Assembly (NCBI GenBank): GCA_030037515.1
Contig: JASHRE010000867.1
Location: 1-22,631 of the forward strand
Direction of reading: 5' to 3'
DNA from: Candidatus Sulfotelmatobacter sp.
Lineage (GTDB): Bacteria; Acidobacteriota; Terriglobia; Terriglobales; Acidobacteriaceae
Length of the DNA stretch: 22,631 nucleotides
Shown here: positions 7,111-14,709 of the stretch, piece by piece
Position numbering within the stretch: the first letter of the stretch is position 1
How the letters are laid out: each line of letters starts with the position of its first letter
Notes under the pieces: generated by a model
The model's input: only the letters and a program-made list of their open reading frames with translations
The model's database searches: none
What the model was told of the DNA's origin: nothing
Program-made: the position numbers and the translations under genes

Positions 7111-8811
7111 ATGAAAAACATTGTTTGGGCCTGCCTGATTGCGTGCTTGAGCCTTCTCCCGCTGTGGAGCGAAGGAGGACTTCCGGTTCCCGTTCCGCCT
7201 CGAGTTCGGCATGAGACGGCCTCGGTTCATCTGCCAAGCGTGGCCTTTGCCGCCTTGGAAACGATCTCTCCGGAACATATCCGCTGGCATGTGCGCTTTC
7301 TGTCGCACGATCTGCTCGAAGGTCGTGGCACCGGCCAGCGCGGCGGCGACATTGCCGCGGAATACATCGCCACGCAGTTCGCCGAATACGGCCTGAAGCC
7401 CGCCGGAGATCACGGCACCTACATGCAGAAGGTTCCGCTGGTCGGCGTCACGACTCTTCCCGAAACCCGGTTTTCGCTCATTCCCAAAAAAGGCGAGGCG
7501 ATGGATTTGAAGCCGCTCGATGAATACGTCGCTTACGATCAAACCCAGCGAGCGCAATCCGATGTCGACGCGCCCATCGTGTTCGTGGGATACGGCATCG
7601 AGGCGCCCGAGTATGGCTGGGACGACTACAAGGCCGCGGACGTGCGCGGGAAAGTCCTGCTCATGCTGGTTAACGAACCGCCCTCGAATGATCCTAATTT
7701 CTTCAAGGGCAAGGCTCTCACCTACTACGGCCGCTGGACCTACAAGTACGAAGAAGCCGCGCGCAAGGGCGCGGTGGGCGTGATTCTGGTTCATCAATCG
7801 GAGATGGCGAGCTATCCCTGGGAAGTGGTCCGCAACTCCAACTCCGGCGAAAAAGCCGCGTTGAAGGTCGACGGACCCGTTCTCCAAGTCGCCTCCTGGA
7901 TTCACTACGACGTGGCCGCGCGGCTGGCCCGGGCTTCGGGCATGAATCTCGACAAGATGATGCAGGATGCGCAATCCCGCAACTTTCATCCCGTGGATCT
8001 CGGGGCGCGGCTGAAGGCGCACATGGTGAGCAAGATCCGCAACTTCGAATCGAATAACGTGCTCGCCATTCTGCCCGGCTCCGACCGCAAGGTGGCCGAC
8101 GAAGCCGTTCTCTACACCGCGCACTACGATCATTTCGGCATCCGTCCCGACATGCCCGGCAATAACATTTTCCATGGCGCTAGCGACAACGCCACCGGAT
8201 GCGGCATTCTGCTGGAACTGGCTCGCGTCTATGGTTCTGCCGCGGGGCGTCCGCGGCGATCGATTTTGTTTGCCGCCGTGACCGCAGAAGAACAGGGATT
8301 ACTCGGGTCCGAATATCTGGGCAAGTATCCACCGATTCCAGCCGGGAAGATCACGCTCGATCTGAATTATGACAATGTCATGCCGCTGGGCGCGCCCGAG
8401 GAAGTGGAAGTTTCTGGCGCCGAGCGTACCACGTTTTACCCCGACGTTGAGGCCATGGCCAAGGAATTCCGCTTGGCCATTCGTCCGGATGCGCGGCCCG
8501 AAGCCGGGCATTTCTACCGCTCCGATCATTTCAGCCTGGCTCGCGTGGGCGTGCCTTCCTTCTCGATCAATGAAGGAACGAAATATAAAGGCCATCCCGA
8601 ATCGTGGGGACTCGTGCAGGAGCAGGAATACATCGAAAAACATTACCATCAGCCCAGCGACGAATATCATCCGGAAATGGATTTCACCGGCGACTCTGCC
8701 ATGGCCCGCTTCGGCTTCGCCCTGGGATGGGAAGCCGCCAGCCTTCCCAAGCTCATCGGCTGGCAACATGGAGATGAGTTCGAAGCGGCGAGGATCAAGA
8801 GCCAGCAGTAA
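7111..8811 (+). CDS. Exported M28-family zinc aminopeptidase-like protein with PA domain insert
   Basis: The 566-residue protein carries the M28 co-catalytic zinc set: AHYDHFG (His338, Asp340), GASDNATG (Asp359), AEEQGLLGSEY (catalytic Glu and metal Glu about 395), a Tyr-rich YRSDHFSLARVGVPSF segment, and HQPSDEY (last His). Residues about 150-260 (VFVGYGIEAPEYGWDDY, GKVLLMLVNEPP, GAVGVILVH) form the protease-associated domain common in these enzymes. MKNIVWACLIACLSLLPLW is a signal peptide, so it acts in the periplasm or outside, probably releasing N-terminal amino acids or processing peptides. ATG 7111 starts exactly at the signal peptide; a TTG at 7054 is less likely. It is monocistronic by position. 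Substrate specificity cannot be told from sequence. Confidence 0.9.
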   Translation: MKNIVWACLIACLSLLPLWSEGGLPVPVPPRVRHETASVHLPSVAFAALETISPEHIRWHVRFLSHDLLEGRGTGQRGGDIAAEYIATQFAEYGLKPAGDHGTYMQKVPLVGVTTLPETRFSLIPKKGEAMDLKPLDEYVAYDQTQRAQSDVDAPIVFVGYGIEAPEYGWDDYKAADVRGKVLLMLVNEPPSNDPNFFKGKALTYYGRWTYKYEEAARKGAVGVILVHQSEMASYPWEVVRNSNSGEKAALKVDGPVLQVASWIHYDVAARLARASGMNLDKMMQDAQSRNFHPVDLGARLKAHMVSKIRNFESNNVLAILPGSDRKVADEAVLYTAHYDHFGIRPDMPGNNIFHGASDNATGCGILLELARVYGSAAGRPRRSILFAAVTAEEQGLLGSEYLGKYPPIPAGKITLDLNYDNVMPLGAPEEVEVSGAERTTFYPDVEAMAKEFRLAIRPDARPEAGHFYRSDHFSLARVGVPSFSINEGTKYKGHPESWGLVQEQEYIEKHYHQPSDEYHPEMDFTGDSAMARFGFALGWEAASLPKLIGWQHGDEFEAARIKSQQ

Positions 8812-8886
8812 GCGAGTGGCCAGCCGCCAGTACCCACTCAAACCGCAATTCAGCGCCAGCGTGCGAAATCCATGACCTTTCCGGAG

Positions 8887-8919
8887 CCCCGCTGCTGGCC
8901 GGTGTTGCTAGCAGCGGGG
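8887..8919 (+). terminator. Perfect 10-bp stem-loop downstream of the peptidase gene
   Basis: CCCCGCTGCT (8887-8896) pairs perfectly with AGCAGCGGGG (8910-8919) around a 13-nt loop, 75 bp after the peptidase stop. Only a weak T content (GTTCTATC) follows, so it is a terminator candidate without a proper U-tract. The surrounding 280 bp (8812-9092) contains no gene I can support. Confidence 0.45.
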
Positions 8920-9053
8920 GTTCTATCGGTCACCCCATTGAAGGCTGCCCCGCGGGCGTCATCAGGACCTCGACTTCGCGCTTCGATTTCATCCCGCACT
9001 TGTAACCTCGGTAACTTTTGCCGTCCCAACCCGCATGCTAGCCTCATTGTTTG

Positions 9054-9079
9054 CGTTTGGAATCAGCAACTTCCAAACG
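9054..9079 (+). promoter_or_regulatory. Inverted repeat just upstream of the cyclase-like gene
   Basis: CGTTTGGAA (9054-9062) and TTCCAAACG (9071-9079) are a perfect 9-bp inverted repeat with an 8-bp spacer (TCAGCAAC), ending 13 bases before the ATG at 9093. As DNA it has the size and symmetry of a dimeric-repressor operator; as RNA it would be a hairpin close to the ribosome site. The gene has only a weak GAG Shine-Dalgarno match in the bases between. Confidence 0.5.
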
Positions 9080-9092
9080 AAATTGAGCTTGC

Positions 9093-11330
9093 ATGCCTCG
9101 CATTCCCATCTTTCGATTGGGCGGAGCGCCGGAGAAGCCTGCGCCGCCAAAGCTGGCTGCTTCCACGCCGTTTGTGTCGCTCGAAGGGCTCGCCGTCGGG
9201 GTCGATAACCTGCGGCACGACGTGGTTCTCAGTCCACGCTTTGCCGAGGCCGCGCGGGCCCACATAGCACGCCTGATCGCCCGCTACGGGGAACTCGAGG
9301 GCCTGCTTTCCGCGGAAGCTCCGCAACCTTCCCAAGGCCCATCGTGGCTTAGAAACCTCGCCAGCAAGGCGGTGCGGCCCAAAAGCGATCCCTCCGACTG
9401 GAAGTCGCTTCTGACCGAATTGCAGGTTGCCTCACTGAACCGCGCCAAGAAAGAGAACAAGCTCCCACTCGACATTCTGGCGCGTCTGGCGGTGACCAAA
9501 TTCCTGCGCACGGAAATGAATCTGCAATTTGCGCAGGTGCTTGAGCGTTGCCGCTTACTGCTGAAAACCTACGACAACATGCGGCAGCAGAAAGCACACG
9601 AATACCGGGAGCGGCTGGCCACGTTCCAGGTACGCAAGAGGATCATTCTGCGCAAGACTGGTCTCGACATTTTCGAGACCCTGCGTGAAGTTGAAAAAAG
9701 CGCGCTGGCCCGCACCCGGCGGTCGCTGTTCGGCGAAGAAACGGTCGCGCGCAGTTACTTTACTTATCCGCTGTTTGTAAACCGTCTGCTGTTTTCCGAA
9801 GATGGCCGCGATGACTACATCTGTGCCGAACACTACGTCATGCTGGGCAACTGGGATCGCGACCCTGACCGCTACGGCCGCCTCCGCGAAGTCATTTCCG
9901 GCTATCTGCGATCGCTCTACGGAGACGAAACCACGGCGGAAACCCTCGATTCCTGGATGAACGTCCCCGATAACGCACGTCTGCTTGTTGGCACCGGCAC
10001 GCCCGAAGAATCCGCCGAGGGGCTCGCACAGCAGGAACGGCTCGAGACGTGGATTCGGTTGCTCGAAGACGAGCACGTGATGGAGAACGTGATCGCCTCC
10101 TATTGTGTGGTTCCGCTGATCAGTGAACATGCGCCGCGCATCAATCCCCAGCAGCTGAAAACGGCGCTCGTTGACCGGGCAGAGTGCGACCGCGTGGAAC
10201 GTTTGATCCAGGAACACGGCAAACTTTCTCCCAATAGCCTGTACGCGGCGGTTGCGAAGGTGGCCTCTTGCCGAGGCGCCGAGCGGGCGAAAGTCGCGAC
10301 CCGGTTCCTTGCCGATTTCTTCCACTATCACCGGGACCTGCGCCGGCTGGAAGTTCTGAACGGAGCTTTGGATTCTGTGAACCTGGTTCCCAACGAACGG
10401 CTGCAGGAGCTGTCCCGCGTCAACGGGACTCTCTACGAATTTCTGCTTGCCGAGGAGCAGGAAGCCGGCGAGTCGGGCCGCGTTTTACGGCACGTCGTGC
10501 TCAAGGCCGACGTGCGAGACTCAACCCGCCTGACGCGGATGATGATGGAAAGAGGGCTTAATCCCGCCTCCTATTTCAGCCTCAATTTCTACGATCCGGT
10601 CAACAAGCTGCTCGAGAAATACGGGGCGCAGAAGGTCTTTCTCGAGGGTGATGCCATCATTCTTGCCATTGTCGAACGCGAGGGTGAACCCGGCCTCGCG
10701 GTCAGCCGCATGTGCGTGCTGGCGCGCGAGATTGTCGAAATCGTCCGCGGATACAACGAATTGATGCAGCGTTCGGGCATGCCGCAGCTCGAGCTGGGGC
10801 TCGGAATCACTCTGCAGGAATCGGCTCCGCTTTATCTGATGGACGGCGACCATCAAATCATGATTTCCGAAGCACTGAACGAAAGCGATCGCCTCTCCTC
10901 GTGCAACAAGCATGTGCGCAAGCTGATGGAGCCGATCGCCGGGCCATTTCACGTGTACGCATTCCAAACCGCGGATTTGGACCAAAGTACCAATCCTGAA
11001 GACGTGACGCTCAGTTTCAACCTCAGCGGCATCCGCATGAATGAAGCCGCATTTGGCAAGCTGAAAGAGGAGATTACGCTGGAGCCGCTGAAAGTACGTC
11101 TGCCCTCCGGTTTGGCGGCAGACAAGGGCGAATATCGCTTGTTCACCGCGACGGTTCCCGTCGATCACGAGATCTTCCACAAAATCGTCGTGCGTGAGAG
11201 CCGAATCCCGCGCGTGGATTCTGCCGATTTGTCGGTCAGGGAATGGACCGGGCGGCATTACTACGAGGTCTGCACCGATCAGGCGATTTATCGCGCGCTG
11301 GAAAAACGAAAGGGCGCCAGCGGCGGATAG
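9093..11330 (+). CDS. Large protein with a class III adenylate/guanylate cyclase-like domain
   Basis: The 745-residue product has no signal peptide or membrane segment. Residues about 1-460 are mostly helical, charged and unrecognised. Residues about 467-640 look like a class III nucleotidyl cyclase catalytic fold: VVLKADVRDSTRLTRMM (Asp of the first metal site, DxxxST), KVFLEGDAIILAI (second Asp in EGD), LELGLGITL (RxGI-like strand), and ISEALNESDRLSS, which corresponds to the VNxAxRL helix. The usual Lys before Gly-Asp is replaced by Leu-Glu, so purine specificity, or activity at all, is uncertain. A beta-rich C-terminal part (about 650-740) follows. ATG 9093 is the first in frame. It stands alone, with a hairpin upstream, and ends 10 bp before the convergent small zinc-knuckle gene. 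Signalling by a cyclic nucleotide is inference. Confidence 0.6.
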   Translation: MPRIPIFRLGGAPEKPAPPKLAASTPFVSLEGLAVGVDNLRHDVVLSPRFAEAARAHIARLIARYGELEGLLSAEAPQPSQGPSWLRNLASKAVRPKSDPSDWKSLLTELQVASLNRAKKENKLPLDILARLAVTKFLRTEMNLQFAQVLERCRLLLKTYDNMRQQKAHEYRERLATFQVRKRIILRKTGLDIFETLREVEKSALARTRRSLFGEETVARSYFTYPLFVNRLLFSEDGRDDYICAEHYVMLGNWDRDPDRYGRLREVISGYLRSLYGDETTAETLDSWMNVPDNARLLVGTGTPEESAEGLAQQERLETWIRLLEDEHVMENVIASYCVVPLISEHAPRINPQQLKTALVDRAECDRVERLIQEHGKLSPNSLYAAVAKVASCRGAERAKVATRFLADFFHYHRDLRRLEVLNGALDSVNLVPNERLQELSRVNGTLYEFLLAEEQEAGESGRVLRHVVLKADVRDSTRLTRMMMERGLNPASYFSLNFYDPVNKLLEKYGAQKVFLEGDAIILAIVEREGEPGLAVSRMCVLAREIVEIVRGYNELMQRSGMPQLELGLGITLQESAPLYLMDGDHQIMISEALNESDRLSSCNKHVRKLMEPIAGPFHVYAFQTADLDQSTNPEDVTLSFNLSGIRMNEAAFGKLKEEITLEPLKVRLPSGLAADKGEYRLFTATVPVDHEIFHKIVVRESRIPRVDSADLSVREWTGRHYYEVCTDQAIYRALEKRKGASGG

Positions 11331-11340
11331 CGGTTTACGC

Positions 11341-11511
11341 TTATTTGATTCGCGGTCGTCCGCCGGACTTGCCCCAGCCGGAAAGCTTCCCGCGATGCTT
11401 TTTCGTCGTGGTCTTGCCGCCGCGGCTGCCGATGCACCGAGGACAGATCAGTTCGGTGTCTTTGTGAATGGGACAGCGGGCAACTCGATGGAGGTGCGGC
11501 ACGCCGCACAT
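11341..11511 (-). CDS. Small zinc-knuckle protein (56 residues), paralogous to the GAF protein tail
   Basis: From ATG 11511-11509 the reverse strand encodes 56 residues beginning MCGVPHLHRVARCPIH. It contains Cys13-x2-His16-x6-Cys23-x2-Cys26, then GGKTT, KHRGKLSGWGKSGGRPRIK and a stop. The CxxH-x6-CxxC pattern suggests one zinc site, and the basic GGRPR end resembles an AT-hook. The same module, aligned residue by residue, ends the GAF protein encoded 19 bp upstream. The two DNA copies differ at many synonymous positions (for example TGT/TGC, CCT/CCC, CTT/TTG, GGC/GGA), which favours a real, selected coding sequence over a chance frame. GGTGA stands six bases ahead of the start. Function is unknown; DNA, RNA or protein binding are all possible. 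Confidence 0.65.
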   Translation of the reverse strand: MCGVPHLHRVARCPIHKDTELICPRCIGSRGGKTTTKKHRGKLSGWGKSGGRPRIK

Positions 11512-11530
11512 TGTCAATCACCGGCGGCAG

Positions 11531-12190
11531 TTATTCAACTGAAATACTTTTGCGGCCGCGGCCGCCTTTTCGTCCCCAAGTCGACAAGTCCTCGCGGTGC
11601 TTTAAGACCGTCGTCTTGCCTCCCGCGGCACCGATACAACGGGGGCAAACGACTTTTGTATTGATGTGCGTCAGGCATCGCGGGACGATCGAAGCCAGGG
11701 CCAGGGCAACCTGTTGCGACACCGCTTCCACGATTTCTGCGTGGTCGACGGATAGCTGATTCTGGCGCGACCCGATCACCGACAGAACGCCAATGCTGTT
11801 CCCTCTCACTACCAGCGGTACTGAGCAAATGGATCGGTAACCTTCATCGATGATTCTCTTGTCGCTGGGAAATTTCGATTCCGTGGCGAGATCACGCCGA
11901 AACAGCGTCTGTTTGTGCTCAAAGACCCATCCCGTCTGACAAGTTTTGCGCCCCAGCAAATGGCCAATACGAAAGATGCTGTTTTCGTGCGGACCGTAAA
12001 TATCGACGATCCGCAAACTGTCGTGGTCAGAATCGTAAAGGCTGAGTCCGGCGCGGTCGTAGGGCACGACATCCTTGAGCACGCCGCAGACCCCCTGGAA
12101 AATGCCCTCGGCTGTGGTCGTGGTCAGCGCAATTTCGCTCGCCCTTCGCAGCGAACTGTACCGATCGGCAATCGACGGGCGTGGAGGCAT
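11531..12190 (-). CDS. GAF-domain protein with C-terminal zinc-knuckle/basic tail
   Basis: The 219-residue protein has a GAF domain over about residues 10-165: a leading helix, then VVPYDRAGLSLYDSDHDSLR, a GWVFEHKQTLFRRD segment, YRSICSVPLVVRGNSIGVLS, and a final helix EIVEAVSQQVALALA. GAF domains bind small molecules or sense redox and light; no histidine kinase, cyclase or GGDEF output domain is attached. Instead the last 50 residues carry CLTH-x6-CPRC, GGKTT, KHREDLSTWGRKGGRGRK, a likely zinc knuckle with an AT-hook-like end. This is shared with the small gene downstream, probably in the same transcript. ATG 12190 was chosen; a TTG at 12202 is possible. It may be a soluble sensor that binds nucleic acid through its tail, which is inference. 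Confidence 0.75.
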   Translation of the reverse strand: MPPRPSIADRYSSLRRASEIALTTTTAEGIFQGVCGVLKDVVPYDRAGLSLYDSDHDSLRIVDIYGPHENSIFRIGHLLGRKTCQTGWVFEHKQTLFRRDLATESKFPSDKRIIDEGYRSICSVPLVVRGNSIGVLSVIGSRQNQLSVDHAEIVEAVSQQVALALASIVPRCLTHINTKVVCPRCIGAAGGKTTVLKHREDLSTWGRKGGRGRKSISVE

Positions 12191-12226
12191 TGGTGAGCGC
12201 AATTTTATAACAGAATTTCCAGCCGG

Positions 12227-12270
12227 CCGCTACTGCGGGCGCTAGCCCGGAGCGCTCCTGGCAGTAGCGG
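12227..12270. repeat. Composite palindrome (outer stem with two inner hairpins)
   Basis: CCGCTACTGC (12227-12236) and GCAGTAGCGG (12261-12270) are perfect 10-bp inverted repeats. The 24 bp between them hold two further palindromes, GGGC-GCTA-GCCC (12237-12248) and GGAGCGCTCC (12249-12258). Together they can fold as a three-way, cloverleaf-like structure on either strand. It lies just upstream of the divergent GAF gene. It resembles a REP-type intergenic palindrome, but no second copy was seen in this window. Confidence 0.5.
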
Positions 12271-12650
12271 CATCAGGGGGAGAGCGCTTCATTCGGGCGC
12301 AAGATAGCACAGGTTTTTGCGTGGAGCCACAAAAATCATAAGAAGCCAGCCGCTACCTTTTGCGGGAAGCCGCCCATTCCGTTTCCCGAACGGATGCGAC
12401 TTTCGACTCCGCTTTAACTTGTCGAGCGATTCACAAAACAAGCCGGCGGCGTACTGACACAAACATGGCCCGATAGCAGTTGGTCTTTCGCCGCGAGACG
12501 ATGAGGGCTTCACAGGCGGGCGACGGCCCAGGCCCTGGTTGCGCCGCAACAATGATGGATCACTCCGGAAACGATTTGCCGCAGGGGTTACTGCCGGTTG
12601 AAAGGGCGGTCGCAAACCGAAATTCAGCCGATCCGTCACGCCCCCCGTAT

Positions 12651-12680
12651 TTGAACTCTTCCATTTCGCGCTCGTATACT
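12651..12680 (+). promoter_or_regulatory. Sigma-70-type promoter of ispD-ispF
   Basis: TTGAAC (12651-12656) and TATACT (12675-12680) are separated by 18 bp and match 5 of 6 consensus bases at both boxes (TTGACA and TATAAT) or nearly so. The predicted start of transcription, about 12686-12688, is only a few bases before the ispD ATG at 12692, implying a leaderless or very short-leader mRNA. Confidence 0.6.
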
Positions 12681-12691
12681 GACAGCCCGGA

Positions 12692-13444
12692 ATGAAGGTC
12701 ATCGTCATCATTCCCGCCGCCGGTCTGGGGACGCGCATGGCGCCGGTCCCGAGCGCACTGAGTGCAGCCGGCAAAGATGCCAAAGACAAAAAGCCGCACC
12801 CCTCCAAGCAGTTCACCGAGCTGGGCGGCACGCCCATTCTCGTCCATACATTGAGAAAATTCGCGGGCGTGCCGGCCATCAGCGAGATATGGGTGGCTCT
12901 GCGCGAAAACGAGATCGAGGGCTTTCGACAGCGTTTGCAGCGCGAATTTCCTGATCTGGGCGGGAGAAAAATTGAATTGGCCGTTGGAGGCGAACATCGC
13001 CAGCAATCCGTGCAAAATGCGCTCAATCAGATTCAGGCCGAAGGGGACGATGTCGTGCTCGTGCATGATGCGGTTCGGCCGTTTGTAACCGAGGAAATCA
13101 TTCACCAGGTCATCGCGGCGGCGGGAAAATACGGCGCGGCCATCGCCGGCATGCCCGCCGTTGATACCGTCAAGCAGGTGGAACGGATCGCGGAGGGAGC
13201 CATTATAAAAGCCACGATCCCGCGCGCCGGCATCGTACTGGCGCAGACGCCGCAGGGATTTCGCTACAACATCATCAAGAAGGCGTTCGATGACGCGGCC
13301 CGGGATGAATTCACCGGAACCGATGAAGCATCGCTCGCCGAGCGTGCCGGCTACGATGTCACGGTGGTCATGGGATCGCCGAGAAATATTAAGATCACGA
13401 CACCCTCCGACATGGAGCTGGCGGAGTTCTATTTGCGGAAATGA
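12692..13444 (+). CDS. ispD: IspD: 2-C-methyl-D-erythritol 4-phosphate cytidylyltransferase
   Basis: IspD joins CTP and MEP to give CDP-ME, the third step of the MEP isoprenoid pathway, in the cytoplasm. The 250-residue product opens with the nucleotide-binding IIPAAGLGTRM (6-16) and continues with KQFTELGGTPILVHTL, VGGEHRQQSVQNAL, VLVHDAVRPFV, a VDTVKQV segment, AQTPQGFR, TDEASLAERAG and NIKITTPSDMELAEFYL, covering the whole family. Odd: between Arg15-Met16 and the conserved Lys39-Gln40 there are about 22 residues, rich in Ala, Lys and Asp, where most relatives have only 4-6, so the loop over the CTP phosphates is enlarged. The start is fixed by the domain edge. ispF follows 48 bp downstream on the same strand, forming the common ispDF pair. 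Confidence 0.96.
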   Translation: MKVIVIIPAAGLGTRMAPVPSALSAAGKDAKDKKPHPSKQFTELGGTPILVHTLRKFAGVPAISEIWVALRENEIEGFRQRLQREFPDLGGRKIELAVGGEHRQQSVQNALNQIQAEGDDVVLVHDAVRPFVTEEIIHQVIAAAGKYGAAIAGMPAVDTVKQVERIAEGAIIKATIPRAGIVLAQTPQGFRYNIIKKAFDDAARDEFTGTDEASLAERAGYDVTVVMGSPRNIKITTPSDMELAEFYLRK

Positions 13445-13492
13445 GCCGCGGATTTACGCGATTTCGCTCCCCATGGTTACTTTTGGAAGCTG

Positions 13493-13987
13493 ATGCCAAC
13501 GACTGACGACCGACGACCAGCGACGCGAATCGGCTATGGCTTTGACTCCCACGAATTTCGTGCGGGCATCGCCCTGAAAATCGGCGGGATCACGATCGAA
13601 CATGACCAGGGCCTCGGCGGCCACTCCGACGGCGACGTCCTGCTGCACGCCGTCACCGATGCGCTGCTGGGTGCCATCGCCGCACCAGACATCGGCGCCT
13701 TGTTTCCCCCCTCCGATCCCAGATGGAAGGGTGCAGATTCTGTCATTTTTCTGCGTGAAGCACTGAAACGTATACAAGATGCCGGCTATCGGGTGGGCAA
13801 TATCGATGCCAGTCTCACTCTGTCCGCCCCGAAAATCGGGCCGCATGCGACGGCGATTCGGACCCGTGTCGCAGAGCTTCTCGGCGTTCATTGCGAATGC
13901 GTAGGATTGAAAGCGAAGACGCCCGAGGGACTGCATCTCGACCACGCCGCGGTCGCACACGCAGTCGTGCTTCTGGAAAAGCGTTGA
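13493..13987 (+). CDS. ispF: IspF: 2-C-methyl-D-erythritol 2,4-cyclodiphosphate synthase
   Basis: IspF cyclises CDP-ME 2-phosphate to MEcPP with loss of CMP. The 164-residue protein shows RIGYGFDSHEF (zinc ligands Asp and His in DSH), IGGITIEHDQGLGGHSDGDVLLHAVTDALLGA (split here only in description; third zinc His in GHSDGD), DIGALFPPSD, the NIDASLTLSAPKIGPH segment that contacts cytidine, and KAKTPEGL. The last differs from the usual KATTTE(K/R)LG, with a Pro, but keeps the Lys and Glu. The first ten residues are an extra basic, Thr/Asp/Arg-rich stretch. GGAAG sits just ahead of the ATG with short spacing. It probably shares the ispD promoter. Confidence 0.96.
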   Translation: MPTTDDRRPATRIGYGFDSHEFRAGIALKIGGITIEHDQGLGGHSDGDVLLHAVTDALLGAIAAPDIGALFPPSDPRWKGADSVIFLREALKRIQDAGYRVGNIDASLTLSAPKIGPHATAIRTRVAELLGVHCECVGLKAKTPEGLHLDHAAVAHAVVLLEKR

Positions 13988-14146
13988 TCTGCCGCCGAGA
14001 GTCGTGCCCTCGAAAAACAGAATCGCATCGATCGCAATCGCCATCGGGAATTCGGTCGCAATGAAATTTCGCGCTTTTCTTGCCCAGCCGGATGCGCTAG
14101 AGTATCGGCTTACGTCGGGGGCAACTCCGCAGCCGTGAGGCCGGCG

Positions 14147-14608
14147 ATGACCACTTCTCCAGTTCGGGTTGAGCGCCGTGTAGGACAGAGATTTTCCTAT
14201 CTCTTACCGGTTTCTCTGTGCGACTGCTCCAGCCAGCTTCAATCCGCCGGTTTTACTCAAGACCTTAGTTCCCGCGGTGTCTTTTTCTTCACCGACGCCC
14301 CGCTCACAGAAGGCAGCGAAATCCAGCTCACGCTCCGCATGCCTTCCGAGATCACGCTGGGGGAAAGCATGCGCGTGCGCTGCCGGGGCCGGGTTTTGCG
14401 CGTCGTAAAACCTCCCGCCAATGCCGTGCAGAACGTGAATGGCCGCGATGCCTCAGGGCCTAGACTCGGGGTTGCCGTTCGCTTCGACCACTACGAATAT
14501 CTCGCCGAGCCGGCCGAGTCCGGCACACGCACAGCGCGCGTCGCAGCGCTTCATCCCCATGAAGAGGAAGCCGGCCCAATCGAGCCTGCAGATTCACGCG
14601 GGATTTAA
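14147..14608 (+). CDS. PilZ-domain protein (predicted c-di-GMP binder)
   Basis: The 153-residue protein is a single PilZ domain. The c-di-GMP-binding RxxxR is present as RRVGQR near the N-terminus, and the DxSxxG motif as DLSSRG about 30 residues later; strands IQLTLRMP, CRGRVLRV and GVAVRFDHYEY follow. The last 35 residues are probably disordered. With both motifs intact it should bind c-di-GMP and act as a stand-alone effector. ATG 14147 is preferred because GAGG (14137-14140) stands six bases ahead; a GTG at 14135 is the alternative. TTGCCC (14080-14085) and TATCGG (14103-14108) may form a weak promoter. It is followed on the same strand by a CpaE-like gene; both families often serve pilus or surface functions, but no pilus genes are in the window. 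Confidence 0.88.
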   Translation: MTTSPVRVERRVGQRFSYLLPVSLCDCSSQLQSAGFTQDLSSRGVFFFTDAPLTEGSEIQLTLRMPSEITLGESMRVRCRGRVLRVVKPPANAVQNVNGRDASGPRLGVAVRFDHYEYLAEPAESGTRTARVAALHPHEEEAGPIEPADSRGI

Positions 14609-14627
14609 GGCTGATCAGTCATCAGCC
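14609..14627 (+). terminator. Stem-loop directly after the PilZ stop codon
   Basis: GGCTGAT (14609-14615) pairs perfectly with ATCAGCC (14621-14627) around the loop CAGTC, starting at the base after TAA. No T-run follows, so it may be a weak terminator or a 3'-end-protecting hairpin. Confidence 0.4.
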
Positions 14628-14680
14628 AATGCCTGGGCCAGTGCTTTCCAAATTTATTTTATGAATGGCTCTTTGGTGGC

Positions 14681-14709
14681 TTCCCAATCGGGTAGCCTTC
14701 GCATACAAT
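14681..14709 (+). promoter_or_regulatory. Candidate promoter of the CpaE-like gene
   Basis: TTCCCA (14681-14686) and TACAAT (14704-14709) are 17 bp apart, matching consensus at 4 and 5 positions. Transcription would begin near 14716, leaving an untranslated leader of about 150 nt before the ATG at 14865. That leader contains a GCGGCA/TGCTGC hairpin near 14800-14816. Confidence 0.4.

Larger units (their letters stand above)
12203..12691. other. 489-bp intergenic region between GAF gene and ispD
   Basis: No gene could be supported on either strand; open frames here have neither a ribosome site nor recognisable protein sequence. It holds a composite palindrome at 12227-12270 and, at its right end, the promoter of ispD (12651-12680). 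The middle part (about 12280-12640) shows nothing I recognise. Confidence 0.6.

Noticed and set aside
6982..8175. Long (397-codon) open frame on the minus strand opposite the M28 peptidase
   Set aside because: It is the antisense shadow of a gene with clear zinc-peptidase motifs in GC-rich DNA; its His/Val/Arg-rich sequence shows no recognisable domain.
8872..9267. 131-codon plus-strand frame starting MTFPEPRCWPVLLAAG
   Set aside because: The start looks mildly signal-peptide-like, but it overlaps the cyclase-like gene in another frame, covers two inverted repeats and has no family resemblance.
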